Source: Mesonia phycicola (GTDB taxonomy: Bacteria; Bacteroidota; Bacteroidia; Flavobacteriales; Flavobacteriaceae). From it: a DNA stretch of 64,000 bases. This document shows, one piece after another, positions 55,156-64,000 of the stretch (position 1 is its first letter; each line of letters begins with the position of its first letter). Both the position numbers and the translations under genes were made by a program. Location of the stretch: assembly GCF_900141885.1 (NCBI RefSeq), contig NZ_FQYY01000004.1:1277-65276 (forward strand), in the 5' to 3' direction. Under the pieces are notes generated by a model, which did no database searches, was not told the DNA's origin, and saw only the letters and a program-made list of their open reading frames with translations.

Positions 55156-57060
55156 CTATCGCTTAATAATTTTCTTTATTTCTCTTTGTTTCCCAGATTG
55201 TATTTCTATAAAATAAATACCAGAACTTAATGAAGAAATATCAATCATTTGACCGTCGGCAGTAGAGGTATTATCTAATGACACGTCTGCTTTTTGCCCT
55301 AATACGTTATAAATATTAATGCTATCAATAAAGCTTTCAGACTCAATATGTATGCTACCTTGCGTGGGATTTGGCCATAATTTAATAGCTAATTTTTCAT
55401 TTTCAGCTACCTTTAGAATAGGATCACTACAGCTCACACCATCTTTACCTAATTGAGCGATAAAAAAATCGCTGAGGTGTGTTACTTTCTTATCTAACCG
55501 AGACACAACAGAATGATTGTCAAATATATGTGAACTTTTCATATAGCCTCCAACAAGGATATTTCCTAATTTATCGGTAGTTATTGCTGTAATTTCATCA
55601 TCTTCTCCGTAGCCAGCTCCCATAATATCATGTATTTTTATAGCATTTCCTGTATTCTTATCTAATTGAATAACCACAGGATCTCTACCATGCCCCGAAG
55701 GCCTAGTAAAATATGCATTACCCCAATAATGCCCCCCACCACCAAGGCTGCAATAGCCTTGACCTAAAAAAACACCATCTTCATTTACAACTAAACTTTC
55801 TCCCTCTGCACAAGAACCATCTGAATAGCTTACCCAAATACCTTGACCATTAGTCGCGTTTAATTTCATGCAAAAGGTTTCTTTTAAATAGCCACCAAAA
55901 GTTAAACCTGCAAAACTAGGATACCCAGCAATTTGACCATTTTCTAACAATGCTACAAAGTAGCCGGTAATATAAATATCACCATTTTTATCTATTACAA
56001 TATCCCTTATCGTTCCATTCTCGTCTTCTGAAAACTCTTGCCACCATTCTGCATTACCAGTTGTAGAATTAAAAGCAGCAACAAAAAAAGCACCGGTAAT
56101 TTCTGTATTATTAATAATTGCCGGATGATAAAGACTATTTCCATGTCTCGCAGGTACTGCAAGGTAATATGTATTACTTGCTTTATTATAGTTAAAGTCT
56201 ATTTTTGAAGTTGTACGCATACCAATATGGTTGTACATATCTATGTTTAATCGCACATAACCCAAGAAATTACCATTTTTATCATATTTAATTACTCCAG
56301 CATCTCCTACCTGAGAATTAGAAACCGAAAGGTAGTTATTTTCGGCAGTGATCGCTCCATTTTCTAAAGTAGACCCAGGATCTAAAATAACCATCCAGTG
56401 TACGGTACCATCTTCTTCTACAAAAATCTCTCCACTACTGGCATAACCCCAATTAGGATCTGAATCAAAAGGCTGAGGTTCCCTTAACCATTCATAATTT
56501 CCTATAGAATCATATTTAATAAGAAAAATATTCTTATCGGGAGTTAGTGTATTTCGAATAGTATCTTGATCATAATGTAAAGGAACACTACCTGTTGGTG
56601 AAGATGTAACATTCCAAGAATTACCAGCGACATATACTCCTCCTAGGCTATCTATCCCCATACCATAAGCATAAGTATCTCCAGAGCCTCCAATTGTCTT
56701 TTGCCATCGAAAATCTCCTTGGCAATTGGTAGAAACTAAATATGTGTTTCTTTTATAGTCATGACTAAATAAATCAGTAGATTCACTATAATCATTGATC
56801 ACAATAGTATCATTCGGCACGTTTCCAAACGTAGGGATAGAACCTTGTAAATTCTCTCCCCCTATTTGACTTAAAAAATAATAATTATTATTGCGATCTA
56901 CATCTACACTATGAACGCGTTGAGTATTATCTTTAGAATTAGATGAAATTACTCGACCACCTCCACCTCTCTTTGCCCACGACCATTCATAAGTATTTTG
57001 TTGAGCATAGCTATATTGAATAAAACCAATTATTACAATTAAGAAATATTTATATTTCAT
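55156..57060 (-). CDS. T9SS cargo protein with beta-propeller-like repeats
   Basis: The 634-residue protein has a signal peptide (1-19, ending YSYAQ). The body has repeats of the SBBP/YVTN-like kind (GGVYVAGNSWN, GDIYITGYFVA, GNILVGGYMKS, each after a TWxK/DxxG pattern), typical of beta-propellers. The C-terminal 80 residues are a T9SS type A sorting domain: LAIKLWPNPTQGSIHIES, IYNVLGQKADVSL, ISSLSSGIYFIEIQSGKQRE. It would be exported by Sec and then by the type IX system to the cell surface or medium. It starts 6 bases after the 1670-aa gene, so they are co-transcribed. Confidence 0.85.
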   Translation of the reverse strand: MKYKYFLIVIIGFIQYSYAQQNTYEWSWAKRGGGGRVISSNSKDNTQRVHSVDVDRNNNYYFLSQIGGENLQGSIPTFGNVPNDTIVINDYSESTDLFSHDYKRNTYLVSTNCQGDFRWQKTIGGSGDTYAYGMGIDSLGGVYVAGNSWNVTSSPTGSVPLHYDQDTIRNTLTPDKNIFLIKYDSIGNYEWLREPQPFDSDPNWGYASSGEIFVEEDGTVHWMVILDPGSTLENGAITAENNYLSVSNSQVGDAGVIKYDKNGNFLGYVRLNIDMYNHIGMRTTSKIDFNYNKASNTYYLAVPARHGNSLYHPAIINNTEITGAFFVAAFNSTTGNAEWWQEFSEDENGTIRDIVIDKNGDIYITGYFVALLENGQIAGYPSFAGLTFGGYLKETFCMKLNATNGQGIWVSYSDGSCAEGESLVVNEDGVFLGQGYCSLGGGGHYWGNAYFTRPSGHGRDPVVIQLDKNTGNAIKIHDIMGAGYGEDDEITAITTDKLGNILVGGYMKSSHIFDNHSVVSRLDKKVTHLSDFFIAQLGKDGVSCSDPILKVAENEKLAIKLWPNPTQGSIHIESESFIDSINIYNVLGQKADVSLDNTSTADGQMIDISSLSSGIYFIEIQSGKQREIKKIIKR

Positions 57061-57066
57061 ATCTAC

Positions 57067-60000
57067 TTATTCTTTAATTAATAATTGCTGCTGATTAAAG
57101 CCTCGACCATCTTCGATAATTACTAAATAAGTTCCCGATGAAAAGGCAGATAAATCAATTTTTAAATTACCAATAGGTTTTTTTAATTGAAATTCTTTAA
57201 TCTTCATTCCTGTTAGCGTATATAGCGATACATGCCCATTAATAACCTCTGAGTTACCACTATTAAAATTATAATTTGCATTAACAGAGCTAGTAGTTGG
57301 ATTTGGAGTCAAAATAAAAGAATAATTACTATCATTTGTTTCTATTGATGAGGTTGGCATCGGTTGAGGTAACATGTCATAATCTATATTAAATAAATCC
57401 GTACAGGCCAATTTAGTTCCATTTAAATACACTTGATAAGATAGATCTGAAGAGCCTCCATTAAAACCACTATTAGGAATAAAATCGATTATAAATACCT
57501 GAGCTTGCCCAGGTGCTAAGCTGATTGTTGAAGGCACATAAACCCCATCTGTACTATCAAATTCAATATTTACATAAGAAAAAAATGGGTTATTAATCTG
57601 AACATTTAATCTATAGAAAAATGTAGATAAGTTTTTTTCTATGTCTATTTGATTAATACCAATTTCTAGATCACAAGGCTGACATCCCTCTTCAGCTGAA
57701 ATTACATTTAATGAAGATTTTTCGAAATCGCAATTTTCATCAAATATGGTTTGTGATAGATTTAGACTTAATTCTCCAAAATTATTAATGTATTCATCAG
57801 TAACTATACCTGAGCCAGAATTAGGAAATCCATCCCAATCCCAAGCATAATAATCAAACTCAGGAATGGGTCCGATTATATACTTATCACTTTGGATCTT
57901 CTCACATTTTTCAATACATCCAGTAGGTAATACCCATAAATGTTCTTTTGGTAGTTGCGGAATCTCAATTTCTTTAGTAACACTACAACCATTGCTATTG
58001 GTATAAGTTAATCCAACAACACCACTTCGATTGATGATTGTATTTACCCCTCCATCACCGTTACTCCAGCTATAAGTTCCCAATGGATCTGGATTTACGA
58101 CACTTAAATTTACCTCAAAAGGATCGCATATTACTTGTCCTTGTACTACTATTTCATCTACATCAGGTACATCAAAAACTTCGACCACAAAATCTTTATT
58201 CGTTTCGCAAACCTCATTGGTTTCTAATGTAAAGGTAAATACTCCATTATTATCGAATACGCCCTCTACAGCTACTGTTGATGAAGTTGCTGTTTGCCAA
58301 TTTTCTAATACATTTCCATTTCTTAACCAACGATATTCAATATTTTGATAATTAGGAATATACCCTTCAATTTTAAATTCATCACCTTCACAAAATTGAG
58401 AAGGTCCACTAATGAAGATCTCCTGGGCTTTAATAAAATTTAATTTTACCGATTGAGGATTTATATTAGAAGTGCAGCCATTAATATCAATCAATTCTAA
58501 ACTATAAACACCTGAAATATTTGTCTGAATTGAAGGGTTTGTTTCTCCGTTTATAATATTATTATTACGAAACCATTGATAAGAAGAAATTTGATCTCCA
58601 GAACCTTGATTATAGGTAAGAGTCGCTATATCTCCTAAACAATATGGCCCTTCACTACCCGTTATATTTCCATTGAATGAAGCTCTGTTAATATTTATGG
58701 TTTTTGAAGACTGAGCATAACAACCTTCTTTATTTTCAGCTTTTAAAATCACTAAAACGTTCTGCCCCTCTGAAAGATTAACTAATAGTTCATCTCGATA
58801 ATCTACTTCATTATCAAAAGTCCAAGTGTAATCTAAATTAGGGTCAGGATTATTTGGGGTAAGTAACAAAGGTTCTTCTGTACAAATTTCTGATGGTATT
58901 GTAAAGTTAGCAGAAGGATCTTCCATATTTATTGTGATAACCTGTGAATTACAAATAGGGTTGTTACCTCTTTTAATCCCTAGCTGAAATGTATGTGTAC
59001 CACTCGGTAAAGAAGTTGTATATGAATCTTCGTGATTATTAAAAGTTACAGAATTATTATTTACCGTAAAAATTGTTTGATCCGGCTGAAAGTTTGGAAT
59101 AAAGGGCGAATTATTATAAATGACTAAATCATATCCTCCAAAAAGTGGATTACAAGAAATTTCATAATTTAAATCTACTTGATAATCAACCTGCACCAAT
59201 TCTTCATCTCGTTTTGTACCACAATTATAATGTGCTCTTCCCGTTATTGAATAGTTTCCTGGTTTGGTTACTTCAAAAGTAGCAGTCGTACCAGAAGTTG
59301 ATATATAACTCATCCCATCTGCCGGTTGAATATTCCAATTTATATTATTTGGAATTGATGAATAACTAAAATCAACTTCTACCGTGTTGCAATTAGTCCA
59401 AGATGTATTATCAATTGAAAAAGTCTCATTACAAGATCCTGATGCTCCACACCCCATTTGATAGATAGTATATGTAGATGATTCTCCACTACAACCGTTC
59501 TCTCCAACTGCGGTAACTCGATAACTACCAAATTGGCTAACTGTTAAATTTGGAGACGTAGTATTTTGAACTGTACTTCCATTTCTTTCCCAAATCCAGT
59601 GATTTACATTTACTAGCCCACCTTGTTCAATTCCTGTTAATATATAATTTGAAGGTATATCTGCTTCTTCACAGAAAGTAACTTGACTCTCATTACTCGA
59701 AATTGCAGCCACTGGTGTCGGAATAATTGTTACTTGTTGATAAACAGTTACATCTTGACAGGACTCTGGCCCTTGGAGGGTTAAGCTTACATTATAATTT
59801 ACATTAGACTGAAAAACATTATCGAAAGAAAGATTATTAAATACCCATTGAAAAGCTCCTGCTGATGCCGGAGAAGTAAATACTTGACCATCTCCTAAAT
59901 CTAAAATAGCTTGATCAAAATTACCGACTGGTTGAGTTCCTATATCTGCATTAAAACTAATACTAAATGAATCTCCTGCACACATAACCGGGTCTAAGTC

Positions 60001-62079
60001 TGTCCAGCTAACAGTAGGCACTTCCAGTTTATTAATTTCAAAACTATCTACCGTAAAAAGTACACCACATTTTTCAATTTGTAATTGTAAAAAACCTACA
60101 TCAGTGCTTGACTCCTCATGAATATTCAATGCAATTTCTGGAGTATTTTGACCTGAAACGATACTGGCAAAATTAGCAGGAGAAACAGACCAAATATATT
60201 TATCTCCTTCTAAGTCATCTACTCTGAAATTTGCCTCTGTACTTGTACAAAAAGTATTAAAAGATAAAGTTGATCCAGAATCAGGATCAAAAGATTCAAT
60301 TACTGTATCCACGCTTTCAGGTAATATAATATTAGAACTTTGCCAAGCTGACGGACAATATGGGTTGGCACTCATTACATAGCGAACTTCAACTTGATAA
60401 TCTCCTGAAGGATTCACGTCGAAAATAACAGAGCTTTGTTCATTAGTGGTGCTACCATTAATTTCTCCGTTTATAGCCCTCCATTCTAAAATAAAATCTG
60501 AAGTATTAATATTTGGATCAGTATTAGTGAATTCAATATCATAAGCTAATCCCGGACAAACAACTTGCGGGATATCGAATTTGCCCTGTGGTGTTGCAGG
60601 TGGACTTTGAATTAAAATTGTAAATGCCTTACCAGAGCATCGATTTGGGCTATCAGCAATTAAAGAATATTCCCCAGCATTAGCTATTGCATAATTAAAA
60701 GTTGCACCAATCTGATTGTGTACTTGACTACCATTTTCATCATATAAAATCCAGTTTATACCATTATCCTGCTCTATAGTACTAAACTGTAAATGATCAT
60801 TTATACAGGCTTGCTTAGGTCCTTCTATTTTGTGTGATTCTTCAAGAACAGTTAAATTAATCAGACCTCTACCAGAACATTTTTTAAGTGTGTTTCTATA
60901 AACAGCAGAAAGAACGTATGACCCACTTGGTAAAAAATTTTCAAAATCAACTAATATTTCATTGCGTTGATTACTATAAACTAAAAATTGAGTAAAATCA
61001 TTACCATTAACATCAGTCAATGTCCACTTAACTTCAGTAGTTGGCCATTTAGGTATACTATATCTATTTTGTTCCTCCAAACATATTACATCGTCTCCTT
61101 TAATTCTTATTTCTTCTTGAACAATTGGTACTTTTGCTGTTGCAGGAACTGGACAAGGTGAACATTCATCTGTTAAGTATAACCAACCAAAACCTTCTAA
61201 TTGAGGGTCCATTTGATCCCATTTAACAGTTACTTGCGGGGCATAAGGATCACCTAAAATTGTACCTCCCACGACATTCCATTTAAAACTATCGCAATCA
61301 GAATTTGAAATAGCTTCGTAACTTTCAACATTATTTTCACAGGTTACAGTTGGACAACTAATTTCAGGGGGAATTCCCATATCTTCAACAACAATTTCAG
61401 TTTCATAAACATTAAAACAATTACATTCGTTCCATACTTTTAACTCCACTATGTATGATCCTGGATTTGCATATGAATGAACTGGCTCATATTCTGATGA
61501 GGTAGTACCATCACCAAAATCCCACTCAAATGCCACAAGTTGTCCCCCAGGATTTGGAATCGATAAATTATTAAAATATACCTCTTGATCTAAACATAAA
61601 GAATCGTCTTCTAAATTAGATGTAGAAAAATTAGCTTTAGGACTTTCTAAGGGCTCTACACAAATAGAATTGTGCAAAACAGTTCCATCGGCTAAAGTTA
61701 AACTTAAGAAAATTGTTCCAGTGCCATTTATATTATTCCAATCTACTGTAATATTCTGGCCTCCGTTTCCAATTGTAAAATCTCCGCCAGTTACAGACCA
61801 ATTAACAGAACTAACCAAGTCAACATCTGTGCCTGCAATCCAATAATCGGCTATCATTCCATGACATATTTTTAAGCATTCTGTCATTTCAAGTTCTTCA
61901 GTAAGTTCAATTTTGTCATGTTCTCCATCATCATAAACCGCGCATAAAACTTGATTATGCCATCCTAATCTAATATCATAAGATGATTGTGCTGAAGCAG
62001 CAAATAAATTCCCAATAAGTAGTAAAAAAAGAACAAAAGCTTTTTTTACTACATTAAATTTAAATTGTTTAACGATCAT
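57067..62079 (-). CDS. Large multi-PKD T9SS cargo protein
   Basis: The 1670-residue protein has a signal peptide (about 12-30, ending AASAQ) and many PKD/Ig-like repeats (for example VAFEWDFGDGTTSSEYEPVH at about 185-205, YSWSNGDGGVNTIINRSG, GVYSLELIDINGCTSNINPQ). The C-terminal part is a T9SS type A sorting domain: ILTPNPTTSSVNANYNF, VSLYTLTGMKIKEF, LSAFSSGTYLVIIEDG. Such proteins form long extended surface fibres or adhesins. It sits in the middle of the RHS operon, 48 bases after the truncated giant YD protein and 6 bases before the 634-aa cargo gene. Role in adhesion or toxin display is inferred. Confidence 0.85.
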   Translation of the reverse strand: MIVKQFKFNVVKKAFVLFLLLIGNLFAASAQSSYDIRLGWHNQVLCAVYDDGEHDKIELTEELEMTECLKICHGMIADYWIAGTDVDLVSSVNWSVTGGDFTIGNGGQNITVDWNNINGTGTIFLSLTLADGTVLHNSICVEPLESPKANFSTSNLEDDSLCLDQEVYFNNLSIPNPGGQLVAFEWDFGDGTTSSEYEPVHSYANPGSYIVELKVWNECNCFNVYETEIVVEDMGIPPEISCPTVTCENNVESYEAISNSDCDSFKWNVVGGTILGDPYAPQVTVKWDQMDPQLEGFGWLYLTDECSPCPVPATAKVPIVQEEIRIKGDDVICLEEQNRYSIPKWPTTEVKWTLTDVNGNDFTQFLVYSNQRNEILVDFENFLPSGSYVLSAVYRNTLKKCSGRGLINLTVLEESHKIEGPKQACINDHLQFSTIEQDNGINWILYDENGSQVHNQIGATFNYAIANAGEYSLIADSPNRCSGKAFTILIQSPPATPQGKFDIPQVVCPGLAYDIEFTNTDPNINTSDFILEWRAINGEINGSTTNEQSSVIFDVNPSGDYQVEVRYVMSANPYCPSAWQSSNIILPESVDTVIESFDPDSGSTLSFNTFCTSTEANFRVDDLEGDKYIWSVSPANFASIVSGQNTPEIALNIHEESSTDVGFLQLQIEKCGVLFTVDSFEINKLEVPTVSWTDLDPVMCAGDSFSISFNADIGTQPVGNFDQAILDLGDGQVFTSPASAGAFQWVFNNLSFDNVFQSNVNYNVSLTLQGPESCQDVTVYQQVTIIPTPVAAISSNESQVTFCEEADIPSNYILTGIEQGGLVNVNHWIWERNGSTVQNTTSPNLTVSQFGSYRVTAVGENGCSGESSTYTIYQMGCGASGSCNETFSIDNTSWTNCNTVEVDFSYSSIPNNINWNIQPADGMSYISTSGTTATFEVTKPGNYSITGRAHYNCGTKRDEELVQVDYQVDLNYEISCNPLFGGYDLVIYNNSPFIPNFQPDQTIFTVNNNSVTFNNHEDSYTTSLPSGTHTFQLGIKRGNNPICNSQVITINMEDPSANFTIPSEICTEEPLLLTPNNPDPNLDYTWTFDNEVDYRDELLVNLSEGQNVLVILKAENKEGCYAQSSKTININRASFNGNITGSEGPYCLGDIATLTYNQGSGDQISSYQWFRNNNIINGETNPSIQTNISGVYSLELIDINGCTSNINPQSVKLNFIKAQEIFISGPSQFCEGDEFKIEGYIPNYQNIEYRWLRNGNVLENWQTATSSTVAVEGVFDNNGVFTFTLETNEVCETNKDFVVEVFDVPDVDEIVVQGQVICDPFEVNLSVVNPDPLGTYSWSNGDGGVNTIINRSGVVGLTYTNSNGCSVTKEIEIPQLPKEHLWVLPTGCIEKCEKIQSDKYIIGPIPEFDYYAWDWDGFPNSGSGIVTDEYINNFGELSLNLSQTIFDENCDFEKSSLNVISAEEGCQPCDLEIGINQIDIEKNLSTFFYRLNVQINNPFFSYVNIEFDSTDGVYVPSTISLAPGQAQVFIIDFIPNSGFNGGSSDLSYQVYLNGTKLACTDLFNIDYDMLPQPMPTSSIETNDSNYSFILTPNPTTSSVNANYNFNSGNSEVINGHVSLYTLTGMKIKEFQLKKPIGNLKIDLSAFSSGTYLVIIEDGRGFNQQQLLIKE

Positions 62080-62127
62080 AATTATTTGGTTAGTTGGTTA
62101 ATTGGATATTTTATATGATATAAAACT

Positions 62128-64000
62128 TTAATACATGACACTTCCGCCGCCTCCACCAGATGATGATGATGAATTACAAGACTCTAACGTACTATTAAAC
62201 TCTATTTCATCACCAGCTTCAATCTTTATGCTTTTTTTACCTGAATGAGAACGCTCATTAGAAATAGAATTTGATATGCCAGGTACATTTTGAAAACCAA
62301 AATGAGTTTTCTCTAATGATGCTTCGGTATAATCTTCAAACCCATCAAATCCCATTTCTTGATAACTACTATTGGAAGAAACTGCTGTTGGTAATGTATA
62401 CTTATAGCCATATTGCGCTGATGAATGACGTCCTAAGGCATCTTTATTTTCTAATTCAGCACCATAAGGGCTATACCTTGTGACTTCACTGGCAAAAGTC
62501 CATCGATCTTGACTATTACTATTTATTACCCAGTTTTGGTTATTGTCTAATGTATAAAATGGACTGAACTCATTAAAAAAACCTTGATTTCTTACTCCTA
62601 AACCATCACCTTCATTTCTACCCGTTAAATAAGCATAGGATTTTACCGCGCGATAGTCCCCCTTTATATTGTTAACATATGGATTAAGACATATGCTTTC
62701 GGGTAAATAAATTTCATTTCCTTTTTCATCTAAAGTATAATGTAATTGAGGAATATTACCTTCGCAAGGAGAGGGCCAAAAATCTTTATACTCTATAGCA
62801 GAGGCATTAATAATTCTAGGATTGATAAGCGCTGATAAATTCATTAAAAAATCGCTTTGATCGATTTGATCGTCATTAATAGGGTTTTTCATTAATGTTA
62901 TAGATGCCATCGAACTTTTTTGTAAATTTCTATAGCCTGATCTGCTAATTTTAAAAATTATATTAGTTCCTTCATCAATAATCTCACCTTCTCTATCCAT
63001 TAACCTAATTCCAGTACCTTGGTTATTAAAGCCAATAACCCAAGCTTTATTCTCTTTAAGTTTTGGAGGGAAAATATGGCTATAATACTTTAGATTCAAT
63101 TCATCTCCTTCTGTAAAGAATTCACGTAAGTCAGTATTATCAGATAAATGATAATAACCACCTTGATTAATTAATGTGCTACTTATACCTAGGTTTTTTG
63201 TAGCAAAACCCATTTGAGGGTAAGACCAATATGAAGGAAAATTTAAATTATAATATTGATCATTATATTCATTAGATGTTTCTGTCAAGACCACATCCCC
63301 AGTTTTAGAATCCCAAGCTAAATTCTTAGTTGAAACACTTGACCCTAAATCATAAGCAATCTTCTCTTTTAAAATTCCCGTTCTATGTATTACTTTAGTA
63401 GTTGTAGCTGTATGTAAAATTGTTTTGTGTGTGGAAGATTGCGGAACAGATGTTGGTATTACCCATACAAATGGAGGTAATGGAACTGGAATAGCTACTA
63501 CGTTTGTCTGATTACCGGACATATTTGAATAAGTATAATTTTCAAAAAAGTCATTGATTACATCATAATGCATTCCTACTTCTGCAGTAGTGATTATTTC
63601 TCCATTTTCTTTAACAACAGGGACTCGGTTGTTAAGGCTACCATCATCGTTAACGTTATATTTATATTCTACTCCTGAGATGTATTCTCCTAATTCGGAA
63701 TAAACAGATTGTCTTTTCTCTTTACCATTCATATCGTTAGTCTGTACAGAAAAACCTTGCGAAAGTGTTAATTCAGTATTAACTTTTACATTAAGTCCTA
63801 ATATTCCACCTAAACCTTGGTTAAGCATATTATTATCATTTGAATAAAAATTATTAGGACCATCAAGCGTTGTATAATCTACCTTCGTAGGAAAATCTTT
63901 AGAGGTATAAAACTCTTGTACAATTTTTCCTGTTGCGTGTTTATTGACACTTAAGGTTTGATTACCATCTTGTCTTTCGCGAGATAAATTTTTCACTTCA
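62128..64000 (-). CDS. Giant YD-type secreted protein, C-terminal part of gene cut by the window edge
   Basis: At least 622 residues; the frame is open to the right edge, so the N-terminus is outside the window. The GTG at 63996 is not a likely start. Motifs shared with large Bacteroidetes YD proteins are GKIVQEFYTSKDFPTKVDYT, TSTHKT-type HTATTTKVIHRTGILKEKIA, WDSKTGDVVLTETSNEYND and FGFQNVPGISNSISNERSHS. It ends in an abnormal Ser/Gly tail (SSSSSGGGGGSVMY). In relatives the part after SHSGKKSI continues into the FDDIRIHP and YD end that here lies in the 560-aa protein at 53.4-55.1 kb. This suggests a split gene. Confidence 0.75.
   Translation of the reverse strand, partial: EVKNLSRERQDGNQTLSVNKHATGKIVQEFYTSKDFPTKVDYTTLDGPNNFYSNDNNMLNQGLGGILGLNVKVNTELTLSQGFSVQTNDMNGKEKRQSVYSELGEYISGVEYKYNVNDDGSLNNRVPVVKENGEIITTAEVGMHYDVINDFFENYTYSNMSGNQTNVVAIPVPLPPFVWVIPTSVPQSSTHKTILHTATTTKVIHRTGILKEKIAYDLGSSVSTKNLAWDSKTGDVVLTETSNEYNDQYYNLNFPSYWSYPQMGFATKNLGISSTLINQGGYYHLSDNTDLREFFTEGDELNLKYYSHIFPPKLKENKAWVIGFNNQGTGIRLMDREGEIIDEGTNIIFKISRSGYRNLQKSSMASITLMKNPINDDQIDQSDFLMNLSALINPRIINASAIEYKDFWPSPCEGNIPQLHYTLDEKGNEIYLPESICLNPYVNNIKGDYRAVKSYAYLTGRNEGDGLGVRNQGFFNEFSPFYTLDNNQNWVINSNSQDRWTFASEVTRYSPYGAELENKDALGRHSSAQYGYKYTLPTAVSSNSSYQEMGFDGFEDYTEASLEKTHFGFQNVPGISNSISNERSHSGKKSIKIEAGDEIEFNSTLESCNSSSSSGGGGGSVMY

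Larger units (their letters stand above)
36002..64000. mobile_element. Putative integrative island carrying the RHS locus (right end not in window)
   Basis: The left boundary is the tRNA remnant at 35978-36001. Inside are decayed genes, an orphan RHS tip, a YwqK-like gene, a tyrosine recombinase, XRE fragments and the giant RHS locus, all content typical of accessory DNA. No right attachment site was seen in the window, so the right end, or whether the RHS locus is part of the same element, is not shown. Confidence 0.4.

Noticed and set aside
36002..64000. CRISPR array or intact insertion sequence in the accessory region
   Set aside because: No regularly spaced direct repeats and no transposase with flanking inverted repeats were seen; the repeats present are YD protein repeats.

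Overview
The window is AT-rich chromosomal DNA from a member of the Bacteroidota, most likely a marine-type Flavobacteriaceae. Supporting evidence: Omp85 proteins of the TamL/TamB pair, T9SS type A C-terminal sorting domains, large YD/RHS proteins, TPR-coupled two-component systems, TAnnTTTG promoter boxes and an almost complete absence of Shine-Dalgarno sequences. No full-length tRNA or rRNA gene, CRISPR array or intact insertion sequence was seen.

Layout. 1-35.7 kb looks like ordinary core or flexible chromosome. It holds a truncated secreted protein, an AraC regulator, a TPR/LuxR-like regulator, a succinate-semialdehyde-type dehydrogenase, a phosphorelay set (free receiver, 4-PAS kinase, stand-alone Hpt, LytTR regulator), a formate/nitrite-type channel, a PAP2 phosphatase, the tamB-tamL pair, a TPR histidine kinase with its regulator, a metallophosphatase-like/Omp85 fusion, a TPP-riboswitch-controlled thiM-thiE-thiD-tenA salvage operon, a large catalase, and a three-gene operon of a YqcI/YcgG haem oxygenase-like protein, a DUF1989 protein and an AraC regulator.

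At about 36.0 kb there is the 3' end of a tRNA, still followed by its own terminator but without the rest of the gene. This is the classic scar of a tyrosine-recombinase integration. To its right lie decayed gene fragments, a displaced RHS tip with a toxin-like C-terminus and a small membrane protein beside it, a YwqK/MORN-like protein with three basic amphipathic repeats, and a tyrosine recombinase. From 41.1 kb to the right edge everything is on the minus strand and reads as one long RHS locus: a truncated giant YD-type protein, two T9SS cargo proteins (1670 and 634 aa), a YD/PKD protein, a small secreted protein, a 3340-aa RHS protein with an unrecognised C-terminal domain, and two lipoproteins that could be immunity proteins, with a 26-bp RHS remnant between them.

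Most noteworthy: (1) the T9SS-associated polymorphic RHS toxin locus, where a protein normally found as one polypeptide seems split and two T9SS cargo genes sit between the halves; (2) the orphan RHS tip with a zinc-hydrolase-like HxxxDxxxH motif; (3) two candidate non-coding RNAs (about 9.69-9.81 and 19.87-19.99 kb) that share the decamer TACCCCACGT; (4) a metallophosphatase/Omp85 fusion whose metal-binding residues appear lost. All statements come from reading the sequence; no searches were run.
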